A stretch of DNA of 40,970 bases from an uncultured Clostridium sp. (lineage in GTDB: Bacteria > Bacillota > Clostridia > TANB77 > CAG-508): assembly GCA_905213875.1 (NCBI GenBank), contig CAJMJN010000012.1:1-40970 (forward strand), read 5' to 3'. The notes below the pieces were generated by a model. The model made no database searches, was not told the origin of the DNA, and saw nothing but the letters and a program-made list of their open reading frames with translations. Every line of letters begins with the position of its first letter. Within the stretch, counting starts at the first letter, position 1. Position numbers and translations under genes: made by a program. This document shows positions 11,397 to 20,479 of this stretch, in pieces.

Positions 11397-12272
11397 ATGA
11401 GCGAATTAGAAGATGTTTATGGTGTGTATGAAGAAATAGAAAAACGAGAATACAATAAAGAAGATTATGCAGAATATAAAAAAGAAGAAAAAAAGCAAAT
11501 ATATGAACTTATGGATTCAGAAGCACAAAAAGTTGGAGAAGATGTAAACGAGTTCAAAAAGTATTTAGATAATCAAAGTAAATTTGGAAAATATTCTGTT
11601 GGAAATGTACTTTTAATTACAGCACAAATGCCACAAGCAATGGAACTAAAAGATTTGAATAGTTGGGCAAATGAAAAAGCATATAAAAGAAAATTTGAAA
11701 AACCAGTGAAAATTTTTGAACCTAAAGATTCGTATATGAGAGAAGACGGATCTATTGTAACAAATTATAATGTTAAAAATGTGTATGATGTATCACAAGT
11801 AAATCCTAGACGTACAATAAATAGGATAAAATTTAATGATAAAATTTTATTAAAAATATTATTAAATAGTAGTTTATCAACAATAAAGGTAGTAGATGAA
11901 ATTCCAAACACAGAAAAAAAGGCATTTTATGATTTGAACTCTAATACGTTATTTGTAGCTAGAAGAGCAAACACACCAGATATATTTTATGAAATTACAG
12001 AGGCTTTAGGAAAGCAAGAAATAGGAGAAAAAGATATTAAAGATGTTAATAAAGCATATTGTGTTTCATATATGATTTGTAAAAAATATGATATACCAAC
12101 AGAAAAATTTGACTTTTCTGAAATTATGTCAGATTTTAATGGACTAGATCCAAAAGCAATAAGAGCAGAATTAGAGCCAATAAAAATGGCAATAGAAAAT
12201 ATAGAAACAAGAATGTCAGAACAGGTAAAAAACATTATAATAGAAACGAAACTTAAAGGTAAAGTAAGATAG
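11397..12272 (+). CDS. ArdC/LtrC-like protein
   Basis: A 291-residue protein from ATG 11397, chosen because AAAGGA (11384-11389) sits 7 nt upstream; an in-frame TTG at 11373 would add eight residues without a good site. Residues about 55-130 resemble the ArdC N-terminal/LtrC domain (KYSVGNVLLITAQMP, then a Trp-containing segment and KPVKIFEP), known from antirestriction proteins that bind single-stranded DNA. The C-terminal half lacks the HExxH zinc-protease motif found in full ArdC proteins, so a DNA-binding role is more likely than proteolysis. It is directly followed by virD4. Confidence 0.75.
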   Translation: MSELEDVYGVYEEIEKREYNKEDYAEYKKEEKKQIYELMDSEAQKVGEDVNEFKKYLDNQSKFGKYSVGNVLLITAQMPQAMELKDLNSWANEKAYKRKFEKPVKIFEPKDSYMREDGSIVTNYNVKNVYDVSQVNPRRTINRIKFNDKILLKILLNSSLSTIKVVDEIPNTEKKAFYDLNSNTLFVARRANTPDIFYEITEALGKQEIGEKDIKDVNKAYCVSYMICKKYDIPTEKFDFSEIMSDFNGLDPKAIRAELEPIKMAIENIETRMSEQVKNIIIETKLKGKVR

Positions 12273-12287
12273 GAGGATTTTTTTAAT

Positions 12288-14088
12288 GTGGGATATTTAG
12301 TTGGTGTTTTTTTGACTATATGGTTTGCGTTATTGGTAGCTCCAAGAATAGATAATGGAATATTACAAGTAATAAGTGATTGGTCTGAAATAATAAGTAA
12401 TCCATTTAAAGTAACAATTTGTGCAAATAGCATAAGGGTTACTTTTATTTTTTTAGTTGTATATATTTTAGGAATATTATTATATGAATCAAGTAAGAAA
12501 AATTATAGGAGAGGAGAAGAACATGGTTCAGCAAAATTGGGCAATGCTAAAGAGATAAATAAAAAATATATGCAAAGACCAATATACAACAATAAAATTT
12601 TAACAAAAAATGTGAAAATAGGACTAAATGGGAAGAAGCATAGAAGAAATCTAAATGTGTTAGTATGTGGAGGCAGTCGGAGCTGGTAAAACACGTTTTT
12701 TTGCGAAACCTAATATAATGCAATGTAATTGTTCATTTGTAGCCTTAGATCCAAAAGGAGAATTGCTGAAAGATACAGGAAATTTGTTGGAGAAAAAAGG
12801 TTACGAAATAAGAGTTTTAGATTTAATAAATATGGAAAAAAGTCATTGTTATAATCCATTTGTGTATTTAAAAACAGATAATGATGTGCAGAAATTAGTA
12901 ACGAATTTATTTAAGGCAACAACTCCAAAGGGAGCTCAAAGTCAGGATCCGTTTTGGGACACATCAGCAAGTATGCTTTTACTAGCACTTATATTTTATT
13001 TAAAATATGAAGCTCCAGAAAATGAACAAAATTTTCCGATGGTAATGGAAATGTTAAGAGCTGGAGAAGTTCATGAAGATGATGATTCATATATAAGTCC
13101 GTTGGACAAGTTATTTAATCAATTAGAAAAAAGGAACCAGTATCATATAGCAGTGAAATATTATAAAAATTATAGATCGGGATCAGCAAAAACTTTAAAG
13201 TCAATACAAATAACATTAGCGTCAAGGCTAGAAAAGTTTAATTTAACAAGTTTGTCTAATTTGGTGTTAACAGATGAAATGGATTTGACAAGTATTGGAG
13301 AAAAGAAAGTAGCTTTGTTTGCATTGATACCAGATAATGATACGAGCTTCAATTTTTTAGTAAGTATATTATACACACAGTTATTTCAACAATTATTTTG
13401 GATAGCAGATCACAAATATAATGGTAGTTTACCAGTTCATGTTCACATGATAATGGACGAGTTTGCAAATGTAAGTTTACCAAATGATTTTGATAAGATT
13501 CTGAGTGTTGCAAGATCTAGGTCATTATCATTTTCGATAATATTACAAAATTTAGCACAATTAAAAGCACTATTTGAAAAGCAATGGGAATCGATAGTTG
13601 GAAATTGTGATGAATTTTTATTCCTTGGAGGCAATGAACAAAGTACACATAAATATGTGAGCGAGTTATTGGGAAAAGAAACGATTGACTTAGATACACA
13701 TGGAAAAAGTTCTGGAAGAAATGGAAATTATTCGACAAACTATCAAATTGCAGGTAGAGAACTAATGACTCCAGACGAAATAAGAATGTTAGACAATAGA
13801 TATGCTTTACTTTTCATAAGAGGAGAAAGAGCTGTGAAAGATCTAAAATATGATATTATGAAACACCCAAATATTGCTTTAACAACGGACGGAAATGCAA
13901 AACCATATCAACATGGTGGGACATCAAAAGCAAGAGCTACAATAATTTTAAATAATACCAACGATATAAAAAATTATACAGATATAAGTAAATTAAGTGA
14001 TATTCAGGAATTAGAAAAAATAGGAAGTAATTATGAGATTATTACTTCAGAAGAATTTGTTGAAAGGTTTTATAACGGAGGATTTTAA
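12288..14088 (+). CDS. virD4: VirD4/TraG-type coupling ATPase, recoded at CGG in the Walker A motif
   Basis: About 599 residues if C12678 is skipped (12288-12677 joined to 12679-14088), the normal length for Gram-positive VirD4. Two N-terminal membrane helices (about 3-19 and 47-66) precede the ATPase. Walker A is GGSGAGKT, near residues 128-135, and Walker B is HMIMDEFANV near 386-395. It links the relaxosome to the secretion channel. Without recoding, the zero frame reads CGG AGC TGG TAA and the protein stops after the first Gly-Gly-Ser of Walker A; recoding supplies exactly the Gly that the motif needs. The GTG start follows AGGAGG (12271-12276). All other codons are intact, arguing against decay. 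Confidence 0.85.
12678..12680 (+). other. CGG +1 recoding site 2 (VirD4 Walker A)
   Basis: AGT CGG AGC TGG TAA in the zero frame; AGT-(C)-GGA-GCT-GGT-AAA in the conserved frame, which completes GGSGAGKT. The preceding codon is AGT and the fourth base is A. Confidence 0.8.
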
Positions 14089-14093
14089 AATAA

Positions 14094-14438
14094 ATGACAA
14101 TTAAAAATAGAAAAGCAAGTAATAAAAAAGAAAAAATAAAAAAAGTATTTAAAAGAGCAATGCTAATTGTAACATATATACTAGCGTTATTTTTAGCACA
14201 GACAGCACAGGTATTTGCAACAAATGATCCGCTTACAGTGATAAATAATCTATCTAGTTTTATATTTGATGTAATAAGAGCAGTAGGTTTAATAACTTTA
14301 GGATATGGAGTTATGCAAGTTGGAATGTCTTTGAAATCACATGATCCAAGTCAAAGAGCAAGTGGAATTATGACACTAGCGGGTGGGGTTATAATGACAT
14401 TTACAAAGGAAATTTTAAATTTAATTATAGGTGGATAA
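14094..14438 (+). CDS. VirB2-like pilin / Maff2-type membrane protein
   Basis: A 114-residue protein with a basic N-terminus, a signal-like hydrophobic segment (residues about 23-42, ending AQVFA) and two further hydrophobic segments (about 52-78 and 93-114). The intervening SHDPSQRASG loop resembles Maff2-family proteins of Tn1549-type elements, which occupy the VirB2 pilin position. It lies immediately after virD4 and before a hairpin terminator, an arrangement that would allow extra copies of the pilin message. Family call is by pattern, not by a search. Confidence 0.8.
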   Translation: MTIKNRKASNKKEKIKKVFKRAMLIVTYILALFLAQTAQVFATNDPLTVINNLSSFIFDVIRAVGLITLGYGVMQVGMSLKSHDPSQRASGIMTLAGGVIMTFTKEILNLIIGG

Positions 14439-14450
14439 ATCGATAAAGAT

Positions 14451-14483
14451 AGGCAAGAAAAGAGAAATCTTGCCTATTTTTTG
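14451..14483 (+). terminator. Terminator/attenuator between the pilin gene and MT-A70 gene
   Basis: TAGGCAAGA (14451-14459) pairs with TCTTGCCTA (14469-14477), followed by T6. It probably trims transcription after the pilin gene. Confidence 0.8.
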
Positions 14484-14510
14484 AATAAAAATAGAAAAGG
14501 AGAATTAAAA

Positions 14511-15104
14511 ATAGAACAAAATAAAAAATATGAGATTGTGTATGCTGATCCACCTTGGCAATATAAAGTTTATTCAGATAAAGGCAAAGGTCGTTCAGCG
14601 GAAAGTCATTATCAAACAATGAAAATAGAAGATATTTGTAATTTACCAGTTAGAAATATAACAGCCCCAAATAGTGTACTCTTTATGTGGGTTACATTTC
14701 CAACTTTATTAGATGGACTAAAAGTTATTGAAAAATGGGGATTCAAATATAAGACAATTGCATTTGTATGGATAAAAAAAAATAAAAAAACACCATCATT
14801 GTTTTGGGGAATGGGATTTTGGACAAGAGCTAATGCGGAAATTTGTGTATTAGCAGTAAAAGGAAAACCAAAAAGAATATCAGCAAAGGTACACCAAGTA
14901 ATTATTTCTCCAATAGAGGAGCATAGTAAAAAGCCAGATGAAACAAGAAAAAGAATAGTTGAATTATTAGGAGATTTAAGCAAAATTGAATTATTTGCAA
15001 GGAAAAAAGCAAATGGCTGGGATGTATGGGGAAATGAGGTAGAAAGTGATATAGACTTATTAGAATATCAAAACAAAAGAGAGGTGGTAGAAGTTGAGCA
15101 ATAA
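14511..15104 (+). CDS. MT-A70-family adenine methyltransferase
   Basis: About 198 residues. The catalytic DPPW motif lies near the N-terminus (YEIVYADPPWQYK), followed by the family blocks YADPPW...SHYQTM, VLFMWVTFP, GFWTRANAE and the C-terminal KPDETRKRIVELLG. The protein transfers methyl groups to adenine N6, usually in DNA in bacterial members, and is often carried by Tn1549-like elements. No ATG/GTG/TTG lies at the right place: the in-frame TTG at 14481 is inside the preceding terminator T-run. ATA 14511 is 7 nt after AAAAGGAG (14496-14503) and matches the usual family start, so I place the start there tentatively. It overlaps the next gene by 11 nt. Confidence 0.85.
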   Translation: MEQNKKYEIVYADPPWQYKVYSDKGKGRSAESHYQTMKIEDICNLPVRNITAPNSVLFMWVTFPTLLDGLKVIEKWGFKYKTIAFVWIKKNKKTPSLFWGMGFWTRANAEICVLAVKGKPKRISAKVHQVIISPIEEHSKKPDETRKRIVELLGDLSKIELFARKKANGWDVWGNEVESDIDLLEYQNKREVVEVEQ

Positions 15105-15931
15105 CTGGGTGGTTGGAAATTTACAAAATGCAATAGATACTTGGAATTCAAAATTAAATGAAATATGGACAATTATATCACAATCACCATCTGAATTTAG
15201 AGGAGGAACAATTTGGAATGCCATACTAAATATACATGGAGCTATACAAGCATTTGCATTAGCATTATTGGTACTATTTTTTGCAGCTGGCGTCGTGAAA
15301 ACATTTGGAAGCTTTGCAGAAATAAAGAAACCAGAACAAGCGGTAAAATTGTTTATAAGATTTGCTTTGTCAGAATTATTGATAACACATGGCTTAGAAC
15401 TAATGATGAACATATTTAAAATTGTACAAGGTATAGCTAGTACAATAATGGAGTCAATAGGATTTGCAAGTTCAAGTCAAACAGCGTTACCAAGTGAAAT
15501 AATAAATGCAGTTGAATCTTGTGGCTTTTTTGAATCGATACCACTTTGGGCAGTAACTTTAATACGGAGGGTTATTTATAATTGTATTAGCATTTATAAT
15601 GATTTTGTCTGTATATGGTAGATTCTTCAAAATGTATATTTATACAATTTTTTCAGCTATAGCATTTGCAACTTTTGGAGGAGAACCAACGCAAAACATA
15701 GGAAAAAGTTTTTTGAAAAGTTATTGTGCGGTTTGCTTAGAAGGAGTAGTTGTAATTGTATCTTGTATAATATATTCGCTATTTGCTTCAAGTCCACCAG
15801 TTGTGGACACAAGTGTAGCTCCTGTAACAATGGTGTGGAAATATATAGAAGAATTAGTATTTAATATGTTAGTTCTCGTTGGGACAACTAAATCTTCTGA
15901 CAGAATAATACGAGAAATGTTAGGACTATAA
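15094..15931 (+). CDS. VirB6/TrbL-like conjugation membrane protein, recoded at CGG
   Basis: About 278 residues if C15565 is skipped (15094-15564 joined to 15566-15931). It is a polytopic membrane protein with hydrophobic segments near residues 45-68, 90-115, 150-178, 185-200 and 205-232, and occupies the VirB6 position between the pilin and PrgI genes, where it should form part of the inner-membrane channel. In the zero frame it would end 18 codons after the CGG; skipping the C restores a hydrophobic helix (LIGG followed by LFIIVLAFIM). The TTG start has GAGGTGG upstream and lies within the end of the MT-A70 gene. Confidence 0.8.
15565..15567 (+). other. CGG +1 recoding site 3 (VirB6-like)
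   Basis: ATA CGG AGG in the zero frame; ATA-(C)-GGA-GGG-TTA in the frame that continues the membrane helix. The preceding codon is ATA and the fourth base is A. Confidence 0.7.
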
Positions 15932-15941
15932 GGAGAAGAAA

Positions 15942-16340
15942 TTGGAAGTAAAAATAAATAAAGAGATAAGAGAATACACAGAAAGTATATTTTTTGGACT
16001 GTCATTAAGGCAGTTCTTTTTTTCTGTATGTGCATGTATATCGGCTATTATATTACATTTTGCATTAAAGAACTATTTGATGTCAGATGTATTAAGCCTT
16101 GTATGTATTATTGGAGCAATACCATTTGCGGTATTGGGTTTTTATAAATATAACGGAATGACTGCTGAAAAATTTGTAAGAGCATTTATAAAATCAGAGA
16201 TATTGACACCGAAAAGGTTGTTATACAAGCCTAAAAATTTATATTATGAGCTATTAAAAGAGTCAGAAAAAAGAAAAAAGAGAATTAAGAGAAAATCAAA
16301 GAAAAAGGAGAAAAAACAAAGTATTGAAAACATTAAGTAA
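15942..16340 (+). CDS. prgI: PrgI/VirB3-like conjugation protein
   Basis: A 132-residue PrgI-family protein. A short N-terminal EVKINKEIREY motif leads into two adjacent membrane helices (about 25-45 and 50-68), then a basic cytoplasmic tail rich in Lys/Arg. PrgI is the Gram-positive VirB3 counterpart and works with the VirB4 ATPase encoded just downstream, whose start overlaps this gene by 17 nt. The TTG start follows AAGGAGAAG (15930-15938). Confidence 0.9.
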   Translation: MEVKINKEIREYTESIFFGLSLRQFFFSVCACISAIILHFALKNYLMSDVLSLVCIIGAIPFAVLGFYKYNGMTAEKFVRAFIKSEILTPKRLLYKPKNLYYELLKESEKRKKRIKRKSKKKEKKQSIENIK

Positions 16341-18654
16341 TTTGTTTAAAAGAGATAAGGAAAAGTTTGTAGTACCGAAATGTGTTCAAGATTTAATACC
16401 AGTTGAAACAATTTGGGAAGATGGAGTATTTTTAGTTGGAAAAAATAAGTATTCAAAATGCTACAAATTTAGTGATATAAATTACTCTGTTGCAAGTAAG
16501 GAAGATAAAGAAACAATGTTTTTAGAATATTCGGAATTATTAAATTCTTTTGAAACAGGTGCAACAACAAAGATAACAATAGCAAATAGAAGATTAAATA
16601 GAATTGATTTTGAAAAAACAATAATGTTACCAATGGAAAATGACAAATTAGATGAATATAGAGAAGAATATAACAAAATGTTGCTAAGTAAGATAACTGG
16701 TGCAAATGGAATTATCCAAGAAAAGTATATTACAATATCTATTGATAAGGAAAATATAGAGGAAGCTAGAATTTATTTTAATCGAGTAGGCGCAAGTTTG
16801 ATAAATCATTTTAAAGAGTTAGGATCAGTTTGCATAGAACTAAATGCAGAAGAAAGATTGCAAATGTTATTTAACTTTTATAGAGTAGGAGAAGAAGCTT
16901 ATTTTCATTATGAAATGTTAGATAGTATGAGAAAAGGACATAACTTTAAAGATTTTATTTGCCCTGATACTATGGAAATAGAAAAAGACTATTTTAAAAT
17001 TGGAGAAAGATATGCAAGAACTATATATTTGAAAGAGTATGCAAGCTATATTAAAGATAGTATGATTGCAGAGCTTACCGATATAAATAGAAATATGATG
17101 ATGAGCATTGATGTTATACCAGTGCCAATGGATGAAGCTATACGAGAAGCTGAAAATAGAAGGCTTGGTATTGAAACGAATATAACAAATTGGCAAAGAA
17201 AACAAAATGCAAATAATAATTTTTCAGCAATAATACCTTATGACATGGAAATACAGAGAGAACAATCAAAGGAATTTTTAGATGATTTAGTTATAAGGGA
17301 TCAAAGAATGTTTTTGTCAGTTTTAACAATGGTGCATACCGCAGAGACAAAAGAACAATTAGATAATGATACAGAAACAATATTGACAATAGCAAGAAAA
17401 AATCTCTGTCAATTTGCAATATTAAAATTTCAGCAAATAGATGGATTAAACACAGCACTACCAATAGGAATAAGAAAAATAGATTCATTAAGAACTTTAA
17501 CAACAGAAAGCTTAGCAGTATTTATGCCTTTTAGAGTTCAAGAAATAAAACATGACAATGGTATTTATTATGGTCAAAATGTTATATCAAAAAATATGAT
17601 AATAGCAGATAGGAAAAAACTATTAAATGGAAATAGCTTTATTTTGGGTGTATCTGGAAGCGGAAAAAGTTTTATTGCAAAAGAAGAAATTGTGTCAATA
17701 ATGTTAAGAGATTCAAATGCAGATATAATAATAATTGATCCAGAAAGAGAAGAAAACGCACTTGTAAAATCATTAGGTGGAGAGGTTGTTAAAATATCAG
17801 CAACAAGTTGTAATCATATAAATGCAATGGATATAAATAAGGAATACGGAGATGGAGCAAACCCAATAATATTGAAATCCGAATTTATATTATCTTTATG
17901 CGAGCAGTTAATTGGCAGTGGTAATTTGGGAGCAAAACAAAAGTCTATAATAGACAGATGTACAGCACAAGTATATAGATATTATCAGCAAGGAAATTAT
18001 ATGGGAACACCACCAACATTAAAAGATTTTTATGAAGAATTGTTAAAACAAAAAGAGCCAGAGGCAAAAGGAATTGCTTTAGCAATAGAATTATTTGTGA
18101 ATGGTAGTTTAAATACATTTTCAAAAGAAACAAATGTAGATACAGATAATAGACTAATATGTTATGATATTCTTGATCTTGGTAAACAATTATTGCCAAT
18201 AGGCATGTTAGTAGTATTAGATTCGATATTAAATAGGATAACAGCAAATAGAGCAAAAGGTAGAAATACATTTATTTTTATTGATGAAATATATCTACTA
18301 TTCCAGCAAGAATATTCAGCTAATTTTTTATTTACTCTTTGGAAAAGAGTTAGAAAGTATGGGGCATATTGTACTGGAATTACACAAAATGTAGAAGATA
18401 TGTTACAAAGTCATACTGCAAGGACAATGCTAGCAAATAGTGAACTTATAATAATGTTAAATCAGGCGGCAACAGATAGAGCAGAGTTAGCCAAACTATT
18501 AAATATGTCTGATTTTCTTATGGGATATATAACAAATGCCAATGCAGGGGAAGGTGTTATAAAGGTTGGTAGTTCTTTAGTACCATTTTCTAATAAATTT
18601 CCAAAAGATACTAAACTTTATAAATTGATGACTACAAAATTAGAAGAACAATAA
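16324..18654 (+). CDS. virB4: VirB4/TrbE-type conjugation ATPase
   Basis: A 776-residue cytoplasmic ATPase that powers the type IV secretion channel. Walker A is GVSGSGKSF near residues 440-448, and Walker B is NTFIFIDEIYLLF near 645-657, followed by the family block RKYGAYCTGITQNVEDML. The N-terminal 430 residues form the CagE/TrbE-like domain. Full length and intact, with no CGG codon. The TTG start lies in the end of prgI with AAAGGAG upstream, so the two are coupled. It ends the main transfer operon; a separate promoter-like region follows. Confidence 0.92.
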   Translation: MKTLSNLFKRDKEKFVVPKCVQDLIPVETIWEDGVFLVGKNKYSKCYKFSDINYSVASKEDKETMFLEYSELLNSFETGATTKITIANRRLNRIDFEKTIMLPMENDKLDEYREEYNKMLLSKITGANGIIQEKYITISIDKENIEEARIYFNRVGASLINHFKELGSVCIELNAEERLQMLFNFYRVGEEAYFHYEMLDSMRKGHNFKDFICPDTMEIEKDYFKIGERYARTIYLKEYASYIKDSMIAELTDINRNMMMSIDVIPVPMDEAIREAENRRLGIETNITNWQRKQNANNNFSAIIPYDMEIQREQSKEFLDDLVIRDQRMFLSVLTMVHTAETKEQLDNDTETILTIARKNLCQFAILKFQQIDGLNTALPIGIRKIDSLRTLTTESLAVFMPFRVQEIKHDNGIYYGQNVISKNMIIADRKKLLNGNSFILGVSGSGKSFIAKEEIVSIMLRDSNADIIIIDPEREENALVKSLGGEVVKISATSCNHINAMDINKEYGDGANPIILKSEFILSLCEQLIGSGNLGAKQKSIIDRCTAQVYRYYQQGNYMGTPPTLKDFYEELLKQKEPEAKGIALAIELFVNGSLNTFSKETNVDTDNRLICYDILDLGKQLLPIGMLVVLDSILNRITANRAKGRNTFIFIDEIYLLFQQEYSANFLFTLWKRVRKYGAYCTGITQNVEDMLQSHTARTMLANSELIIMLNQAATDRAELAKLLNMSDFLMGYITNANAGEGVIKVGSSLVPFSNKFPKDTKLYKLMTTKLEEQ

Positions 18655-18690
18655 AAGATAATAAAAATTAGTAATTTCGCTGTATTTTTT

Positions 18691-18728
18691 CTATATTTGT
18701 GTTATAATGATGAAAAACACAAATATAG
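18691..18728 (+). promoter_or_regulatory. Promoter with operator-like inverted repeat before the MazF-like gene
   Basis: TATAAT at 18703-18708 lies between the arms of a perfect 11-bp inverted repeat, CTATATTTGTG (18691-18701) and CACAAATATAG (18718-18728). The -35 is weak. A repressor bound here would block the -10; a hairpin in the RNA leader is the alternative. Confidence 0.55.
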
Positions 18729-18740
18729 GAGAGATTGTAA

Positions 18741-19472
18741 TTGAAACAAATATATTTAAAATGTTTAAAAAAATTGAGAGAATTTAGAAAGACAATAAAA
18801 AATGATAAAGATAAGAAAAAGGGAAAATTATATTTTTCTTGGCTTGTAGAGAAAACAGATAAAATAGAAAAAGAAAATGATGATAACTATATATATAATA
18901 ATATTTTAAAATATACGTTAGGTAATTACAAGATTGATAAATATAATTATGAAAGATTAAATGATAAATTAAAAGAAATAGTTAATAATAATTATAGTTT
19001 AATAAATAATAATTATGTTTTCAGCAATACTAATATTTCTAAAGAAGATACTTTGTTGTTAGCAAAAAAGGTTATTTTTAAAAGAGGAAATGTTGTATGG
19101 ATAGATTTTGGCTTTAATATAGGAAATGAATTTGGAGGAATGCACCCAGCAATTATAATAAAAACATTTGATAAGGAATTATTTGTTTTACCTGTATCAT
19201 CAAAGAAACCAAAAGAATATATAAAAATAGATAAGGAGTATGAGGACGGCAAAATAACCCTAGAAGAATGCAGAGAGAAAAAAGATAATGTTTCATCTGT
19301 AATACAATTAGATAATATATATAGATTTAGAAATATGGTAAGATGGGCAGACATCACAAGAATGAGAAAAGTCAGCTGGTTAAGATTAAATTTTTCAGGA
19401 ACAATTGGAAAGATTGATGGTCAATATATTACAAAAATTTCAGAAAAAATTAGTAAAGAATTTTATGTATAA
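18741..19472 (+). CDS. MazF/PemK-like protein with long N-terminal extension
   Basis: A 243-residue protein. The C-terminal half, from about residue 112, resembles the MazF/PemK endoribonuclease fold: FKRGNVVWIDFG, then GGMHPAIIIK, a strand with LFVLPVSS and the late NMVRWADITRMRKV. The first 110 residues are a charged helical extension absent from ordinary MazF toxins. No MazE-like antitoxin gene is visible beside it; either the extension acts in cis as antitoxin or this is a regulatory RNase. It has its own promoter with an 11-bp inverted repeat. Start is TTG with AGGAGAG upstream. Confidence 0.75.
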   Translation: MKQIYLKCLKKLREFRKTIKNDKDKKKGKLYFSWLVEKTDKIEKENDDNYIYNNILKYTLGNYKIDKYNYERLNDKLKEIVNNNYSLINNNYVFSNTNISKEDTLLLAKKVIFKRGNVVWIDFGFNIGNEFGGMHPAIIIKTFDKELFVLPVSSKKPKEYIKIDKEYEDGKITLEECREKKDNVSSVIQLDNIYRFRNMVRWADITRMRKVSWLRLNFSGTIGKIDGQYITKISEKISKEFYV

Positions 19473-19476
19473 ATTA

Positions 19477-19664
19477 TTGACTTTGAACATAAAATATAGT
19501 ATCATAGTATTATAAAGTAATTAAAAGATTACTAAGGGAGGAACGTAAGTTCCAGTAAATTACTATGGGAGGTAGTTAAACTAGAGATAGTTTAACTACC
19601 AGTTTCGTTTATAAGAGAATAAATAAAAGTGCTATATAACATTTGATTATATGGTGCTTTTTTT
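19477..19664 (+). ncRNA. Candidate structured RNA or leader upstream of sortase B
   Basis: A good promoter (TTGACT 19477-19482, 17 bp, TATCAT 19500-19505) is followed by a short hairpin GGAAC-GTAA-GTTCC (19540-19553), a perfect 11-bp hairpin GGTAGTTAAAC/GTTTAACTACC (19571-19581 with 19590-19600) and a terminator (19628-19639 with 19647-19658, then a T-run). There is no open reading frame of note. The sequence TTACTA plus GGGAGG occurs twice. It could be a stand-alone small RNA of about 150 nt or a riboregulator of the sortase gene. I do not recognise a known class. Confidence 0.5.
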
Positions 19665-19685
19665 GTATTTAAAGGAAGTGAAAAT

Positions 19686-20465
19686 TTGAAAAAATGGATA
19701 ATAAGAATACTAATGATAATGTCTAGTGTAGTTTTTATTATATCAGCAATATATATAGCAAAAAATTTAAAAGAAAATAAAATCCAAGAAAAAGAATTTG
19801 AAAATATAGCAAATATAGTTGAAGAAGATATAAATATACAAGATGAAACGAATTATACAGAGAATACACAAAATGAAATAAAAATAGAACAAAAAAATAA
19901 TGACTATAAAAAGAGAAAGTTAAATGAATTATACAACATAAATAGTGATTTTATTGGATGGATCAGCATAGAAAATACATCATTGAATTATCCAGTAATG
20001 CAAAATGGAGACTATTATTTGAGAAAAAATTTTTATAAAAACTATTCTTCTTATGGCACACCATATTTAGCCAAACAATGCAATGTCAAAACAAGTGATA
20101 ATCTAATAATATATGGTCATCATATAAAAAATAGCCAAATGTTTGGAGTATTAGAAAATTACAAAAAAGAGAATTACTATAAAAATTATAGTATTGTAAA
20201 TTTTGAAACAATAGATGAAAATAAAAATTATAAAATTTTTGCTGTGTTTAAAACAGTTATAGAGAGTGAACAAGGCTTCAAATATTATGCCTATATAGAT
20301 TTAAAAGATAAAAATATGTATGATTCATTTGTAAATAAGTGCAAAGAAATATCATTATATGAAACCAATCAAATTCCTATATATGGAAATAAAATTATAA
20401 CATTATCAACTTGTGAATATTCAACACAAAATTCAAGATTAGTTATAGTAGCATATCAGATTTAG
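19686..20465 (+). CDS. srtB: Class B sortase
   Basis: A 259-residue transpeptidase anchored by an N-terminal membrane helix (residues 5-25), with an external catalytic domain from about residue 75. Catalytic residues are visible: His145 in YGHH, Cys243 in TLSTCEY and Arg251 in SRLVIVAY. Sortases cut a sorting signal and join the protein to peptidoglycan or pilin partners. Class B sortases are carried by many Tn1549/CTn elements next to the CHAP hydrolase, as here. No obvious sorting motif was seen in the cassette proteins, so its substrate is unknown. TTG start with AAAGGAAG upstream. Confidence 0.9.
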   Translation: MKKWIIRILMIMSSVVFIISAIYIAKNLKENKIQEKEFENIANIVEEDINIQDETNYTENTQNEIKIEQKNNDYKKRKLNELYNINSDFIGWISIENTSLNYPVMQNGDYYLRKNFYKNYSSYGTPYLAKQCNVKTSDNLIIYGHHIKNSQMFGVLENYKKENYYKNYSIVNFETIDENKNYKIFAVFKTVIESEQGFKYYAYIDLKDKNMYDSFVNKCKEISLYETNQIPIYGNKIITLSTCEYSTQNSRLVIVAYQI

Positions 20466-20479
20466 TTGGAGGATACAAA

